Positions 34,428 to 42,726 of a stretch of 64,000 bases of DNA are shown piece after piece. Position 1 is the first letter of the stretch. The number at the start of each line of letters is the position of its first letter. Source of the stretch: Dorea_A sp016295505 (GTDB lineage: Bacteria; Bacillota; Clostridia; Lachnospirales; Lachnospiraceae); NCBI RefSeq assembly GCF_039832105.1, contig NZ_JBDOHS010000001.1:62001-126000 (forward strand). Reading direction: 5' to 3'. The position numbers and the translations under genes were made by a program. The notes beneath the pieces are model-generated. The model was not told the DNA's origin and did no database searches. It worked only from the letters and a program-made list of their open reading frames with translations.

Positions 34428-34868
34428 GTGAAGACATTTACAATCGTAATGCTTGTTATTCTTGTAGTATTAATCGTTGCGTGCATCGTATTATATTTTT
34501 TAGGGAAGAGAGCAGAAAAGAAACAGGCTGAACAGCAGCAGCAGCTGGACGCAGTTGCACAGACAATGTCCATGCTCATCATTGACAAGAAGAAGATGAA
34601 ACTCAAAGACGCAGGATTTCCGCAGATCGTAATCGACAACACACCAAAGTATCTGCGCCGTTCCAAAGTTCCTGTTGTCAAAGCAAAGATCGGACCGAAG
34701 ATCATGACACTGATGTGTGACGCTCAGGTGTATCCGCTGATTCCTGTAAAGAAGGAAGTAAAGGCTACCGTAAGCGGCATCTACATTACGGCAGTAAAAG
34801 GTGTAAGAGGTCCGTTGGAGACACCACAGAAGAAAAAAGGTTTTTTTGCAAGGTTAACAGGCAAATAA
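34428..34868 (+). CDS. Hypothetical membrane-anchored protein
   Basis: I do not recognise this 146-residue protein. Residues about 4-25 form one hydrophobic helix (TIVMLVILVVLIVACIVLYF), followed by a charged coiled-coil-like linker (KRAEKKQAEQQQQLDAVAQ) and a basic soluble domain with a conserved-looking VVKAKIGPKIMTLMCDAQVYPLIPVKKEVKATVSGIY region. The C-terminus is lysine-rich. The topology suggests a short outside tail and a cytosolic domain. The GTG/ATG choice is settled by AGGAGG 8 bp before the annotated start (GTG at 34428). It has its own promoter and terminator. Confidence 0.7.
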   Translation: MKTFTIVMLVILVVLIVACIVLYFLGKRAEKKQAEQQQQLDAVAQTMSMLIIDKKKMKLKDAGFPQIVIDNTPKYLRRSKVPVVKAKIGPKIMTLMCDAQVYPLIPVKKEVKATVSGIYITAVKGVRGPLETPQKKKGFFARLTGK

Positions 34869-34888
34869 TCCAAAAGCATAAGATAAGT

Positions 34889-34921
34889 AAAAGCATTGGA
34901 GCTTAATGTTCCAATGCTTTT
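34889..34921. terminator. Bidirectional terminator
   Basis: AAAAGCATTGGA (34889-34900) pairs perfectly with TCCAATGCTTTT (34910-34921). It serves the plus-strand gene and overlaps the end of the convergent DUF1934 gene. Confidence 0.85.
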
Positions 34922-35361
34922 ATATTCAGCGATATATTACAATCTGCCACCGGTTCACTGTTAATATCCAGCGCATAATTGACACGCACTTCAATCAGTG
35001 ATTCCTGAACGTCTACACGCATCTCTTTTGTATGAACTCCCATCATCAGTTCTCCATATGGCGTCTCATACTCGGTCATATGAATCTTATCCTTTTCAAA
35101 TATCATATGCGTATTCGTCAGTCCGCTTTTGATTATCTCCAGCTTTTCTTCCCCGGTAATACGTACTTTGTTCTTAATGACTCCCGGTACCCCTTCCACA
35201 AGCTCATCATAAAGAACATAATGCTTGCCGTTTTTGAGATAATACGCAGCCGGTGTAATCATCTCGATCGGCTCATTTTCTTCGTTATCTTCATAATCAT
35301 CTGCATTTCCGGACACCTCATAATGCAGTCCGGATATACTGAGCAGTACATCTTTCGTCAT
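34903..35361 (-). CDS. DUF1934 (YwiB-like) protein
   Basis: This 152-residue protein resembles the DUF1934 family of small beta-barrel (calycin-like) proteins in Firmicutes: KDVLLSISGLHYEV start, YYLKNGKHYVLYDE, NKVRITGEEKLEIIKSG and TPYGELMMGVHTKEM segments. The biochemical role is unknown. It follows murI by 9 bp and is likely co-transcribed with it. The stop codon lies within the terminator hairpin. Confidence 0.8.
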   Translation of the reverse strand: MTKDVLLSISGLHYEVSGNADDYEDNEENEPIEMITPAAYYLKNGKHYVLYDELVEGVPGVIKNKVRITGEEKLEIIKSGLTNTHMIFEKDKIHMTEYETPYGELMMGVHTKEMRVDVQESLIEVRVNYALDINSEPVADCNISLNIKALEH

Positions 35362-35370
35362 AATCTCTCC

Positions 35371-36186
35371 TTAATATTCTTCTATATTAATCTGCTTTGT
35401 CTTTGTCACATCATAAGGAAGAATGGAATCTGCAAATCTGGTAAATTTCTCTGCCGCATCGCTGACATAGAAGTCATAAGTTCCGGGCTCGCCGGAATGA
35501 TTGGCAATATTTCTTTCTTTCAATATTGCTTTCAGATCCATCGCTGTCTCATATGCAGGATTCACAATATGTACTTTCTCCCCGAAATACTCCATAATTC
35601 TGGATCGAAGAAGCGGATAGTGGGTACATCCGAGAATCATGGTATCAATATCCGTTTTCTTCATATCCGCCAGATAGATATCGATCACTTCCTCTGTGAT
35701 TCTGTGCTTTGCAAATCCTTCTTCCACCAGCGGAACAAAAAGCGGACACGGCTTCCCTACCACCTCTGCATCCGCTTTCAGGCTGCGGATTACTTTTGTG
35801 TATGTCTCGCTCTTTATCGTTGCTTCCGTTCCCAGAACGCCAATCTTCCCATTTCTCGTCTCCGATACAGCAGCTCTCGCTCCCGGTATGATCACACCAA
35901 TGATCGGGATATCAAACTCCTTCTGTACGGTGTCCAGTGCCAGTGCGCTGGCTGTATTACACGCAATCACAATTGCCTTAACCTTCTTGGTCCTTAAGAA
36001 ATGGATGATCTGTCTTGAGAAACGGATAATATTATTTTTTGATTTGCTTCCGTAAGGAACTCTTGCAGTATCTCCGAAATACACCACATTCTCCTCCGGC
36101 AGCTGACGCATGATCTCTCTTGCAACCGTAAGTCCACCCACACCGGAATCAAACACTCCGATTGGTGCTGTATTATTCTTTTCCAT
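35371..36186 (-). CDS. murI: Glutamate racemase
   Basis: MurI makes D-glutamate for peptidoglycan. The 271-residue protein has IGVFDSGVGGLTV at the N-terminus, the first catalytic cysteine in VIACNTASA and the second in LGCTHYPLL, with the PYGSKS loop. All are diagnostic. It heads a two-gene unit with the DUF1934 gene. Confidence 0.95.
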   Translation of the reverse strand: MEKNNTAPIGVFDSGVGGLTVAREIMRQLPEENVVYFGDTARVPYGSKSKNNIIRFSRQIIHFLRTKKVKAIVIACNTASALALDTVQKEFDIPIIGVIIPGARAAVSETRNGKIGVLGTEATIKSETYTKVIRSLKADAEVVGKPCPLFVPLVEEGFAKHRITEEVIDIYLADMKKTDIDTMILGCTHYPLLRSRIMEYFGEKVHIVNPAYETAMDLKAILKERNIANHSGEPGTYDFYVSDAAEKFTRFADSILPYDVTKTKQINIEEY

Positions 36187-36305
36187 ATCTATGTATCTCC
36201 TTTATTAATTACATCCACTCGTATTACCTATTGTATCTCCTTGTCCCACAGTTTTCAAGTGTATAGATTTTTTCTATCAGTATTTTTACTTATCCCAAAA
36301 AACAA

Positions 36306-36335
36306 TTGGATTATTCCGGTTCCAATCACTATACT
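36306..36335 (+). promoter_or_regulatory. Promoter of the PrdA-N-like gene
   Basis: TTGGAT (36306-36311) and TATACT (36330-36335) are spaced by 18 bp, 37 bp before the start codon. Confidence 0.55.
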
Positions 36336-36372
36336 GAAAATAAAGATCATGTCAATTCAGGAGGTAATAAAT

Positions 36373-36798
36373 ATGTCAATCACAGCTGAAACAGCGAAAG
36401 CACATGCGAATGATCCTGCAGTATTATGTTGCAGAGCAGAAGGTGGTATTACAATCGAGCCTGCAAACCTGGAAGATCCGGCTATTTTTGATGAACTGGT
36501 AGATTCCGGACTTCTTAATCTGGATGGCTGCTTAAAAATCGGGCAGGTTCTGGGAGCAAAATTAACAAAAACAAGTGATTCCTTATGTCCACTGACTGCA
36601 GATAATGTAGAAGGCTTTAAAGATGCTGCTGATATTTCCGAAGAAGAGCCGGAGGAAGAAGCTGAGGCAGCCGATGAAAATGAAAAGGTTGCCGGTGTAG
36701 AAGTCAATGTGGCCGGCGCTGTTACAACAATTAAAAATGGAAAAGTAGTAATTTCTATTAAAGAAGGAAAAGACATCTATCTGGAACTTCCAATATAA
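36373..36798 (+). CDS. Stand-alone protein resembling the N-terminal domain of D-proline reductase PrdA
   Basis: The 141-residue protein starts MSITAETAKAHANDPAVLCCR and continues with NLEDPAIFDELVDSGLL and LKIGQVLGAKLTKT. From memory these match the first part of the PrdA proprotein of Stickland fermenters, as does the end (VVISIKEGKDIYLELPI). An acidic linker (EEEPEEEAEAADENE type, about 92-110) joins the two parts. The rest of PrdA, including its pyruvoyl-cleavage region, is absent, and no other prd genes are nearby. A strong ribosome site (AGGAGG 9 bp upstream) and a terminator right after the stop suggest an intact gene rather than debris. Function is unknown. Confidence 0.75.
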   Translation: MSITAETAKAHANDPAVLCCRAEGGITIEPANLEDPAIFDELVDSGLLNLDGCLKIGQVLGAKLTKTSDSLCPLTADNVEGFKDAADISEEEPEEEAEAADENEKVAGVEVNVAGAVTTIKNGKVVISIKEGKDIYLELPI

Positions 36799-36818
36799 TC
36801 TCATTTGATATTGTTTCC

Positions 36819-36855
36819 CGGAAAAACGGACTGCCGACGGCAGTCCGTTTTTCCG
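36819..36855. terminator. Strong bidirectional terminator
   Basis: CGGAAAAACGGACTGC pairs with GCAGTCCGTTTTTCCG around a short CGACG loop. It lies between the PrdA-N-like gene and the convergent ABC transporter operon. Confidence 0.85.
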
Positions 36856-36862
36856 TTCTCAT

Positions 36863-37609
36863 TTATAATACTTTCGATAAGAATTCCTGTAATCTCGGAT
36901 CCTTCGGATGTTCGAAGAACTCTTTTGGCTCCGCCTGTTCTCTGATCTGCCCTTCATCCATGAAGATCACTCTGGATGCCACTTCTCTTGCAAATCCCAT
37001 CTCATGCGTAACCACGACCATGGTCATTCCGTCTTTTGCAAGCTTTTTCATCAGCTCCAGAACCTCTCCTACCATCTCCGGATCCAGCGCGGAAGTCGGC
37101 TCATCAAAGAGCATTACATCCGGATTCATGGCAAGTGACCGTACGATTGCAATACGCTGCTTCTGTCCGCCGGACAGCTGGGATGGGTAAGCATTGGCCT
37201 TTGCATCCAATCCTACCATCTCAAGAAGCTCCATCGCCTGCTTTTCCGCTTCTTCTTTGGATTTCCCAAGCAGCTTGATCGGAGCAAGCGTAATATTCTG
37301 TAGGATGGTCTTATGCGGAAACAGATTAAAATGCTGAAACACCATTCCCATCTTCTGCCGGTGCTTATTGATATCTACATGCTTGTCTGTGATATCAACC
37401 CCTTCAAAGTACACATGTCCCTCTGAAGGAACCTCCAGAAGGTTCAGAGAGCGCAGAAAGGTAGACTTACCGGAACCGGAAGGTCCTACTACCACCACTA
37501 CTTCTCCTTTTCTGATCTCTTCGGAAACTCCGTTAAGCGCATGCAGCTTCCCGAACACCTTATGCAGATTTTCTACTTTAATCAATACATCTCCGTTATT
37601 AGTGGTCAC
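36863..37609 (-). CDS. Polar amino-acid ABC transporter, ATP-binding protein
   Basis: The 248-residue ATPase has Walker A GPSGSGKST, the signature LSGGQKQRIAI and Walker B VMLFDEPTSALDPE, and the family-typical THEMGFAREV stretch of GlnQ/ArtP-type importers. It is last of a binding protein-permease-ATPase set and overlaps the permease gene by 11 bp. The substrate is a polar amino acid, not determined further. Confidence 0.93.
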   Translation of the reverse strand: MTTNNGDVLIKVENLHKVFGKLHALNGVSEEIRKGEVVVVVGPSGSGKSTFLRSLNLLEVPSEGHVYFEGVDITDKHVDINKHRQKMGMVFQHFNLFPHKTILQNITLAPIKLLGKSKEEAEKQAMELLEMVGLDAKANAYPSQLSGGQKQRIAIVRSLAMNPDVMLFDEPTSALDPEMVGEVLELMKKLAKDGMTMVVVTHEMGFAREVASRVIFMDEGQIREQAEPKEFFEHPKDPRLQEFLSKVL

Positions 37610-38291
37610 TGCTTCTTAACCTCCTTTCCAGAATGTTAACAAGTTTTGAGAATATCAAAACCATAACCAGATATATAGCCGCTACCGCGATCAATGGCAT
37701 AAATGCATCATATGTACGGCTTCTGATGATGTCTCCGCCCTTGGTAAGATCCTGCAGAGCAATATAACCGGATACCGACGTCTCTTTCAGAAGAGAGATA
37801 AACTCATTTCCAAGAGCCGGCAGTACATTTTTGAATGCCTGTGGCATAATAATATGAACCATCGTCTGTGTGTAATTAAATCCCAGACTTCTTCCTGCTT
37901 CAAACTGCCCATTATCAATCGACATAATTCCCGAGCGGAAGATCTCTGCAACATATGCACCTGAATTAATACCAAATGCAAGCACCGCTACCAGTATCTT
38001 ACTGATATCCACGCTTCCGAAGATTACAAAGTAGATGATCAGCAGCTGCACAACAACCGGAGTTCCCCGGAATACTGTCAGATACAATTTACATATGGCA
38101 TTTAACACCTTAAGTTTTCCCGTCTTATCATAGGTCGAACGCACGATGGAAACCAGAAATCCCAGCACGATACCCAAAAGTACGGCAAAGAAGGTTACCT
38201 TTAAGGTAACCCCCAGACCTTCCCAGATGTATCTCCAGCGTTCTTCTGCTATAAAGTTATTCACAAACTTTTCCTGAAATGTCTGAAACAT
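37599..38291 (-). CDS. Polar amino-acid ABC transporter, permease
   Basis: The 230-residue permease has about five membrane helices and the HisM-type motifs RGTPVVVQLLI and EIFRSGIMSIDNGQFEAGRSLGFN (coupling helix with EAGRSLG). It probably forms a homodimer because only one permease gene is present. It lies between the binding protein and ATPase genes. Confidence 0.93.
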   Translation of the reverse strand: MFQTFQEKFVNNFIAEERWRYIWEGLGVTLKVTFFAVLLGIVLGFLVSIVRSTYDKTGKLKVLNAICKLYLTVFRGTPVVVQLLIIYFVIFGSVDISKILVAVLAFGINSGAYVAEIFRSGIMSIDNGQFEAGRSLGFNYTQTMVHIIMPQAFKNVLPALGNEFISLLKETSVSGYIALQDLTKGGDIIRSRTYDAFMPLIAVAAIYLVMVLIFSKLVNILERRLRSSDH

Positions 38292-38315
38292 ACTCTACAT
38301 CCTTATCTTTTCAAT

Positions 38316-39098
38316 CTATTCTGCATCATCTGCGGAAATATACTTTGCAACAATCTCGTCAATCTTTCCGGATTCTTTTAATTTTGCAAGTGCGTCATTG
38401 ATCTTCTCTCTGAGATCGTCATTGCCCTTTGCCACTGCAATTGCATATTCTTCTTCTGTAAATGCCTCATCCAGAATCTTCAGTCCTTCTGCCTGTGCTA
38501 CAAATTCTTTTGCAGGTTCTCCATCAATCACAACTGCATCGATCTTGCCCTGTGTCAGTGCCTGAACTGCTTCAAATCCCTTGTTGTACTGCTCTACTTC
38601 TGCATCCTCGATGTCTCCCGCGTAGATATCACCGGTCGTACCTAACTGAACACCGATCTTCTTGCCTACCAGATCATCAGGGCCTGCGATATCACTGTCT
38701 TCTTTGACGATGATCACCTGTGTTGCCGTTGCATAAGTATCGGTAAAATCTACATTTTTCTTACGATCCTCTGTCACTGTCATTCCTGCTGCGCCAAAGT
38801 CTGCTTTTCCACTGGTAACTGCCGGAATAATAGAATCAAATGCCATGTCTTCAATCTTTAATGTCATTCCCAGTTCTTCTGCAATTGCCTGAGCAATCTC
38901 TGCATCAATTCCTACAACCTCATCTCCTTCATAATACTCATATGGCGGGAATTCTGCATTGGTTGCCATAACCAGTGTGTCGCTTTCTTTACCGGATTCT
39001 TCCTTTGATTCTGTTTCTTCTTTTTTGGATCCACATGCTGCAAGTGAAAATACACATGCTGCGATCAAAAGTGTGCTAATCAGCTTTTTCATATTCAT
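38316..39098 (-). CDS. Polar amino-acid ABC transporter, substrate-binding lipoprotein
   Basis: The roughly 260-residue protein has a lipoprotein signal (LISTLLIAACVFSLAACG; lipobox LAAC) and a family 3 solute-binding fold: NAEFPPYEYYEGDEVVGIDAEIA, AGMTVTEDRKKNVDFTDTY and GKKIGVQLGTTG. Several ATGs are possible; GGAGG spacing favours 39101 or 39098. It is the first gene of the operon and determines its substrate, which I cannot specify. Confidence 0.92.
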   Translation of the reverse strand: MNMKKLISTLLIAACVFSLAACGSKKEETESKEESGKESDTLVMATNAEFPPYEYYEGDEVVGIDAEIAQAIAEELGMTLKIEDMAFDSIIPAVTSGKADFGAAGMTVTEDRKKNVDFTDTYATATQVIIVKEDSDIAGPDDLVGKKIGVQLGTTGDIYAGDIEDAEVEQYNKGFEAVQALTQGKIDAVVIDGEPAKEFVAQAEGLKILDEAFTEEEYAIAVAKGNDDLREKINDALAKLKESGKIDEIVAKYISADDAE

Positions 39099-39133
39099 CA
39101 TCATTTCCTCCAATTGTCCCTTTATTCATTATA

Positions 39134-39149
39134 TTGCATAAAAATGCAA
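39134..39149. promoter_or_regulatory. Inverted repeat upstream of the amino-acid ABC operon
   Basis: TTGCAT and ATGCAA flank AAAA, about 35 bp before the operon start. It could be an operator; no regulator is assigned. Confidence 0.35.
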
Positions 39150-39190
39150 ATCTAGTACATATTTTATCATATTTTCCGCAAAAAACAAGA

Positions 39191-39221
39191 GGCTTTTTCC
39201 ACATATTTCAGCAAAAAAGCC
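39191..39221 (-). terminator. Terminator of the uppP unit
   Basis: GGCTTTTT (39191-39198) pairs with AAAAAGCC (39214-39221). Leftward it is followed by TCTTGTTTTTT. Confidence 0.7.
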
Positions 39222-39240
39222 CCTTATCTTATATGCAATA

Positions 39241-40068
39241 TTATGCAAGAACCATCTGAATGATGGATACGATCACGATAATACCTCCCAATATGATCCT
39301 GTAATATCCAAATACTTTAAAATCATGCTGCTTGATATAGCCCATCAGGAACTTGATCGCCACAACAGATATTCCAAAGGATACCAGGCATCCCAGCATC
39401 AGCAGACCGAATTCGGTACCGGTAAAATGAAAACCGAACTTCAGAAGCTTCAGGAAGCTTGCTCCAAACATGACCGGAATCGCCAAAAAGAATGTAAACT
39501 CTGCCGCCGTCTCTCTTGCCACTCCGATCAGCAATGCTCCGACGATCGTTGCACCGGAACGGGAGGTTCCCGGAATCAGCGCAAGCATCTGGAAAAATCC
39601 GATCCACAGAAGCATCTGAACCGATAACTGCGAGATCTTTGTCACCTCCGGGCGTCTGCCTTTATTCCTGTTCTCAACCACGATAAACAGGATACCATAT
39701 ACAATCAGCATCACAGCCACCGGAAATGGCTTGTAGAACAGTTCATCCAGAAGATCGTTGAATAAAAGTCCGACAATCGCTGCCGGAACGGATGCAATCA
39801 GTACTTTGATCCACATCTGCCAGGTCAGCATTCTCTGCTTCTTTGTCTTTCTTTTTGAAAATGGATTGAGCTTATGAAAATACAATACGACAACCGCCAT
39901 GATCGCGCCAAGCTGAATTACCACATTGAACATCTCCATAAATTCATCGCTGACTCCCGGCTTAAGCAGGTCTCCCACCAGGATCAGATGTCCGGTACTG
40001 CTGACCGGAAGCCACTCCGTAATTCCCTCTACGATTCCAAGAATAATTACTTTCAGAATATCTAACAT
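39241..40068 (-). CDS. uppP: Undecaprenyl-diphosphatase (BacA type)
   Basis: UppP dephosphorylates undecaprenyl diphosphate so the lipid carrier can be reused in wall synthesis; it also gives some bacitracin resistance. The 275-residue membrane protein has the motifs GIVEGITEWLPVSSTGHLIL near the N-terminus and PGTSRSGATI in the middle, both in the active site. It is the last gene of a three-gene leftward unit. Confidence 0.95.
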   Translation of the reverse strand: MLDILKVIILGIVEGITEWLPVSSTGHLILVGDLLKPGVSDEFMEMFNVVIQLGAIMAVVVLYFHKLNPFSKRKTKKQRMLTWQMWIKVLIASVPAAIVGLLFNDLLDELFYKPFPVAVMLIVYGILFIVVENRNKGRRPEVTKISQLSVQMLLWIGFFQMLALIPGTSRSGATIVGALLIGVARETAAEFTFFLAIPVMFGASFLKLLKFGFHFTGTEFGLLMLGCLVSFGISVVAIKFLMGYIKQHDFKVFGYYRIILGGIIVIVSIIQMVLA

Positions 40069-40083
40069 TGTATACCCCTTTCT

Positions 40084-40914
40084 TTAATCCAGTACATATT
40101 TCTCAATAAATCTTGCTACCCCTTCTTCATCATTGGATGCGGTAATATAATCAGCTGCTGCCTTCACCTCCGGGACTCCGTTAGCCATTGCCACTCCGGT
40201 CCCCACCTTCTCCAGCATCTTCCGATCATTGGTTCCATCTCCGAAAGCCATGATCTCTTCTCCGGGGATCCCCAGGATCTGACCGAGTCTCAAAAGTGCG
40301 TTGCCCTTGTCTACATCTTTGGCATTGATCTCTACATTCTGGCTCAGTGCACCCGTAATCTCTATATCCTTGATCTTCTCAAGCTCCTTAAGCGCCTCAT
40401 CCTTATCTGCAAGCGAAGCAAAGATTCCCTGCACCTTATCTACCGGGCGGTTGGTCTCTACGAATTTGGCATGTACATCCGGTATCGGTCTCCTGGTTGC
40501 CACCATATAATCAGCCATAGGGCCCGGCTCTATGTATCGGTGAATATTCTTCAGCATCGTTTCTTCCGAGTATCCAATTCCGTCATAGTAGATTTCCCGA
40601 AGCGTATCGTATTTTTCAAATACGGAAAGAATTGCATATGCCTTGTCTACCGGAACCAGATTCTCATAGATCGTCCGGTTCTCCTGCACATCCACGATCC
40701 TTCCTCCGTTCGCCGTCACCGCATACCGGATTCCCGGAAAATGCATAATCTCTTCCGGAACACCACTCACCGGCCTTCCGGTTGCCGGAAGCACGATGAT
40801 TCCCTGTGCTATCGCGCGCTTCAGGACATCCTGTGTATAAGGCGTAAGCTTTTTTTCAGTCGTAAGAAGGGTTCCGTCCAGATCCATTCCTATCATTCGG
40901 GTCTTAATCTTCAT
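40084..40914 (-). CDS. Cof-type HAD-IIB sugar phosphatase
   Basis: The 276-residue hydrolase has HAD motif I DLDGTLLTTEKK (nucleophile Asp near residue 11), the motif II region LPATGRP, and motif III/IV with KGNALLRLGQ and MAFGDGTNDRKML. It has the IIB cap domain. Homologues dephosphorylate sugar phosphates or nucleotides; the true substrate is unknown. Its start overlaps the upstream gene by 11 bp. Confidence 0.88.
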   Translation of the reverse strand: MKIKTRMIGMDLDGTLLTTEKKLTPYTQDVLKRAIAQGIIVLPATGRPVSGVPEEIMHFPGIRYAVTANGGRIVDVQENRTIYENLVPVDKAYAILSVFEKYDTLREIYYDGIGYSEETMLKNIHRYIEPGPMADYMVATRRPIPDVHAKFVETNRPVDKVQGIFASLADKDEALKELEKIKDIEITGALSQNVEINAKDVDKGNALLRLGQILGIPGEEIMAFGDGTNDRKMLEKVGTGVAMANGVPEVKAAADYITASNDEEGVARFIEKYVLD

Positions 40915-41485
40915 AGGTAGTCAGTTCCTTTCCATCTTTTGAAAATACAAGAAGCCGCACGCTCACCTTATCACTGCTCTGATCATACGCCATCTGCCCA
41001 TGCTCCATCATCTTGTCTACAACATCCTGCTTACCTGCCGGTGCAAAAAGTACCGTATCCTTACATGGAACCATGATAATCAGATCATCTTTCAGTTTAT
41101 CCGCACATACTGTCCAAATATGCTTAAAGCACAATGAACTGGCCTCATGATGTCCGTCGGCCACGATTCCAAATCCTCCATACCAGGTATTGGCAATCAC
41201 ATACTCTACATCCCGTATCAGATTCTCACAGGCAGTATGATAAAGTCCTATTATGTCACACTCGGGTGGAAGCATATTATCTTTTAAAATCTCAAACACG
41301 TCTTCCCCTCTCTTTATTACAAATATAATCTTCAGTTCATCCAGAAATGCCATCACCGGAGTATCTTTTTCAGAAAAGCGTTTCCCGTTCAATGCCTGGG
41401 AATCTTTTAGCTCTTCTTTCACCCATGGATAGATTTTATCTTTAATTTTATCGAATTGATAATGCTCTTCCTCATATTTCTTCAT
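40904..41485 (-). CDS. DUF1444-like (YtpQ-like) protein
   Basis: The 193-residue product has no signal or membrane segment. Features such as PVMAFLDELKIIFVIKRG, an NLIRDVEYVIANTWYGGFG block and the C-terminal MVPCKDTVLFAPAGKQDVVDKM recall the DUF1444/YtpQ family, though the match is by eye and partial. The ATG at 41485 is preferred over 41515 because a GAGG site lies at better spacing. It is the first gene of the unit with the HAD phosphatase and uppP. Confidence 0.5.
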   Translation of the reverse strand: MKKYEEEHYQFDKIKDKIYPWVKEELKDSQALNGKRFSEKDTPVMAFLDELKIIFVIKRGEDVFEILKDNMLPPECDIIGLYHTACENLIRDVEYVIANTWYGGFGIVADGHHEASSLCFKHIWTVCADKLKDDLIIMVPCKDTVLFAPAGKQDVVDKMMEHGQMAYDQSSDKVSVRLLVFSKDGKELTTYED

Positions 41486-41530
41486 AGATCTTGTCCCTCG
41501 CAAATATATTTTCAATTTCTATTCTAACAA

Positions 41531-41552
41531 AAATTGCTTTATAAAGCAATTT
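41531..41552. promoter_or_regulatory. 22-bp perfect palindrome over the -35 of the SleB-type hydrolase gene
   Basis: The half-site AAATTGCTTTA is followed directly by its exact reverse complement. It covers the -35 TTGCTT (41534-41539); the -10 TATAAT is at 41557-41562, spaced by 17 bp. This is a probable operator for an unidentified dimeric regulator. Confidence 0.6.
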
Positions 41553-41596
41553 GTTGTATAATAATTAAACATATGGAATTATGAAAGGATAAAAAT

Positions 41597-42664
41597 ATGA
41601 TTAGCAGGAAAAAGAAACATGTATTACGCTCAGCTCTTGCACTTGCCATCTGTGCTGTAACCATTGCTTCCACTACCACTCGTGTTTATTCGGCACCATC
41701 GACGACTACTCTGAAAGACAAGACGTCTGATCTGCAGAATGAGTTAGATGATCTGAACAGTCAGCTGGCTGCTTTAAGCCAGGAACTGGATTCCGCATCC
41801 GAACAGGTTGAGGAATTATCTGCAGAAATCGAAAAGTCCAAGCTTGATCTCGCGTCCGCTCAGTTAAATGAGGACCTTCAATATGAATCTATGAAAGATC
41901 GTATTCAGTTTATGTATGAAGGCGGCAGCGTTTCACTGATACAGATATTATTCTCATCGGAAAATATGAGCGATTTTCTGAACAAAGCAGAATACGTTAC
42001 TACGATCAGTGAATATGACCGGTCTATGCTGGACGAATTAAAGGATGCGCGAAAAAGCGTAGAAAAGAAGCAAAATGAACTGACAGAAAAGCAGGGAGAA
42101 CTTACGGAGCTTGAAGCAAACCTCACCGCAAAGCAGGAGGAACTGAATTCCAAGATCTCCTCCACTTCTTCGGAGCTTGCCGATTATCAGGCACAGCTGG
42201 AACGCGCGAAAGCTGCGGAAGAAGCACTGAAGAATGCACAGAATAACTCCTCTCCGGGACCTGTCACTCCGTCCAACGGAAATAATACGAACAACGGCTC
42301 TCAGAATCAGCCTTCTGTTCCCGCTTCCACCACGGATGTAGCTCTGTTAGCAGCCATTCTTCAATGTGAAGCCGGCGGTTACGATGGAATGCTGGCAGTC
42401 GCAACCGTAATCATGAACCGACTTGCCAGTCCACTGTATCCAAACACACTGCAGGGCGTCATCTATCAGTCCGGCCAGTTTGCACCTACATGGAACGGTT
42501 CACTGAACAGAGTACTTGCCAGTGGCGCATCTGCTACTGCATACACGGTAGCTCAGGATGCCCTTAACGGCGCCAGACATTCAGCAGTCATCCACTGCTA
42601 TCAGTTCCGATCCGCATCTACCGGGGTATCCGGAATCAATATTGCGGGCAATGTATTCTTCTAA
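41597..42664 (+). CDS. Secreted cell-wall hydrolase: coiled-coil domain plus SleB-like hydrolase domain
   Basis: The 355-residue protein has a signal peptide (cleavage near VYSAPS, residue about 35), a long coiled coil (about 40-215) of the CwlO/PcsB type with LQNELDDLNSQLAALSQEL, a Ser/Asn/Pro linker, and a C-terminal domain (about 245-355) with LLAAILQCEAGGYDGMLAVATVIMNR, the SleB/cell-wall-hydrolase-2 signature with the Glu in CEAGG. It should cleave peptidoglycan; the coiled coil may keep it inactive until activated, as for PcsB/CwlO. It is monocistronic. Confidence 0.88.
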   Translation: MISRKKKHVLRSALALAICAVTIASTTTRVYSAPSTTTLKDKTSDLQNELDDLNSQLAALSQELDSASEQVEELSAEIEKSKLDLASAQLNEDLQYESMKDRIQFMYEGGSVSLIQILFSSENMSDFLNKAEYVTTISEYDRSMLDELKDARKSVEKKQNELTEKQGELTELEANLTAKQEELNSKISSTSSELADYQAQLERAKAAEEALKNAQNNSSPGPVTPSNGNNTNNGSQNQPSVPASTTDVALLAAILQCEAGGYDGMLAVATVIMNRLASPLYPNTLQGVIYQSGQFAPTWNGSLNRVLASGASATAYTVAQDALNGARHSAVIHCYQFRSASTGVSGINIAGNVFF

Positions 42665-42690
42665 ACAACTGAAAATATGCAGTAAAAAAC

Positions 42691-42720
42691 AGGACTGTCG
42701 AAATGAATTCCGACAGTCCT
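42691..42720 (+). terminator. Terminator of the SleB-type hydrolase gene
   Basis: AGGACTGTCG (42691-42700) pairs with CGACAGTCCT (42711-42720) and is followed by TATTTTTT. Confidence 0.88.
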
Positions 42721-42726
42721 TATTTT

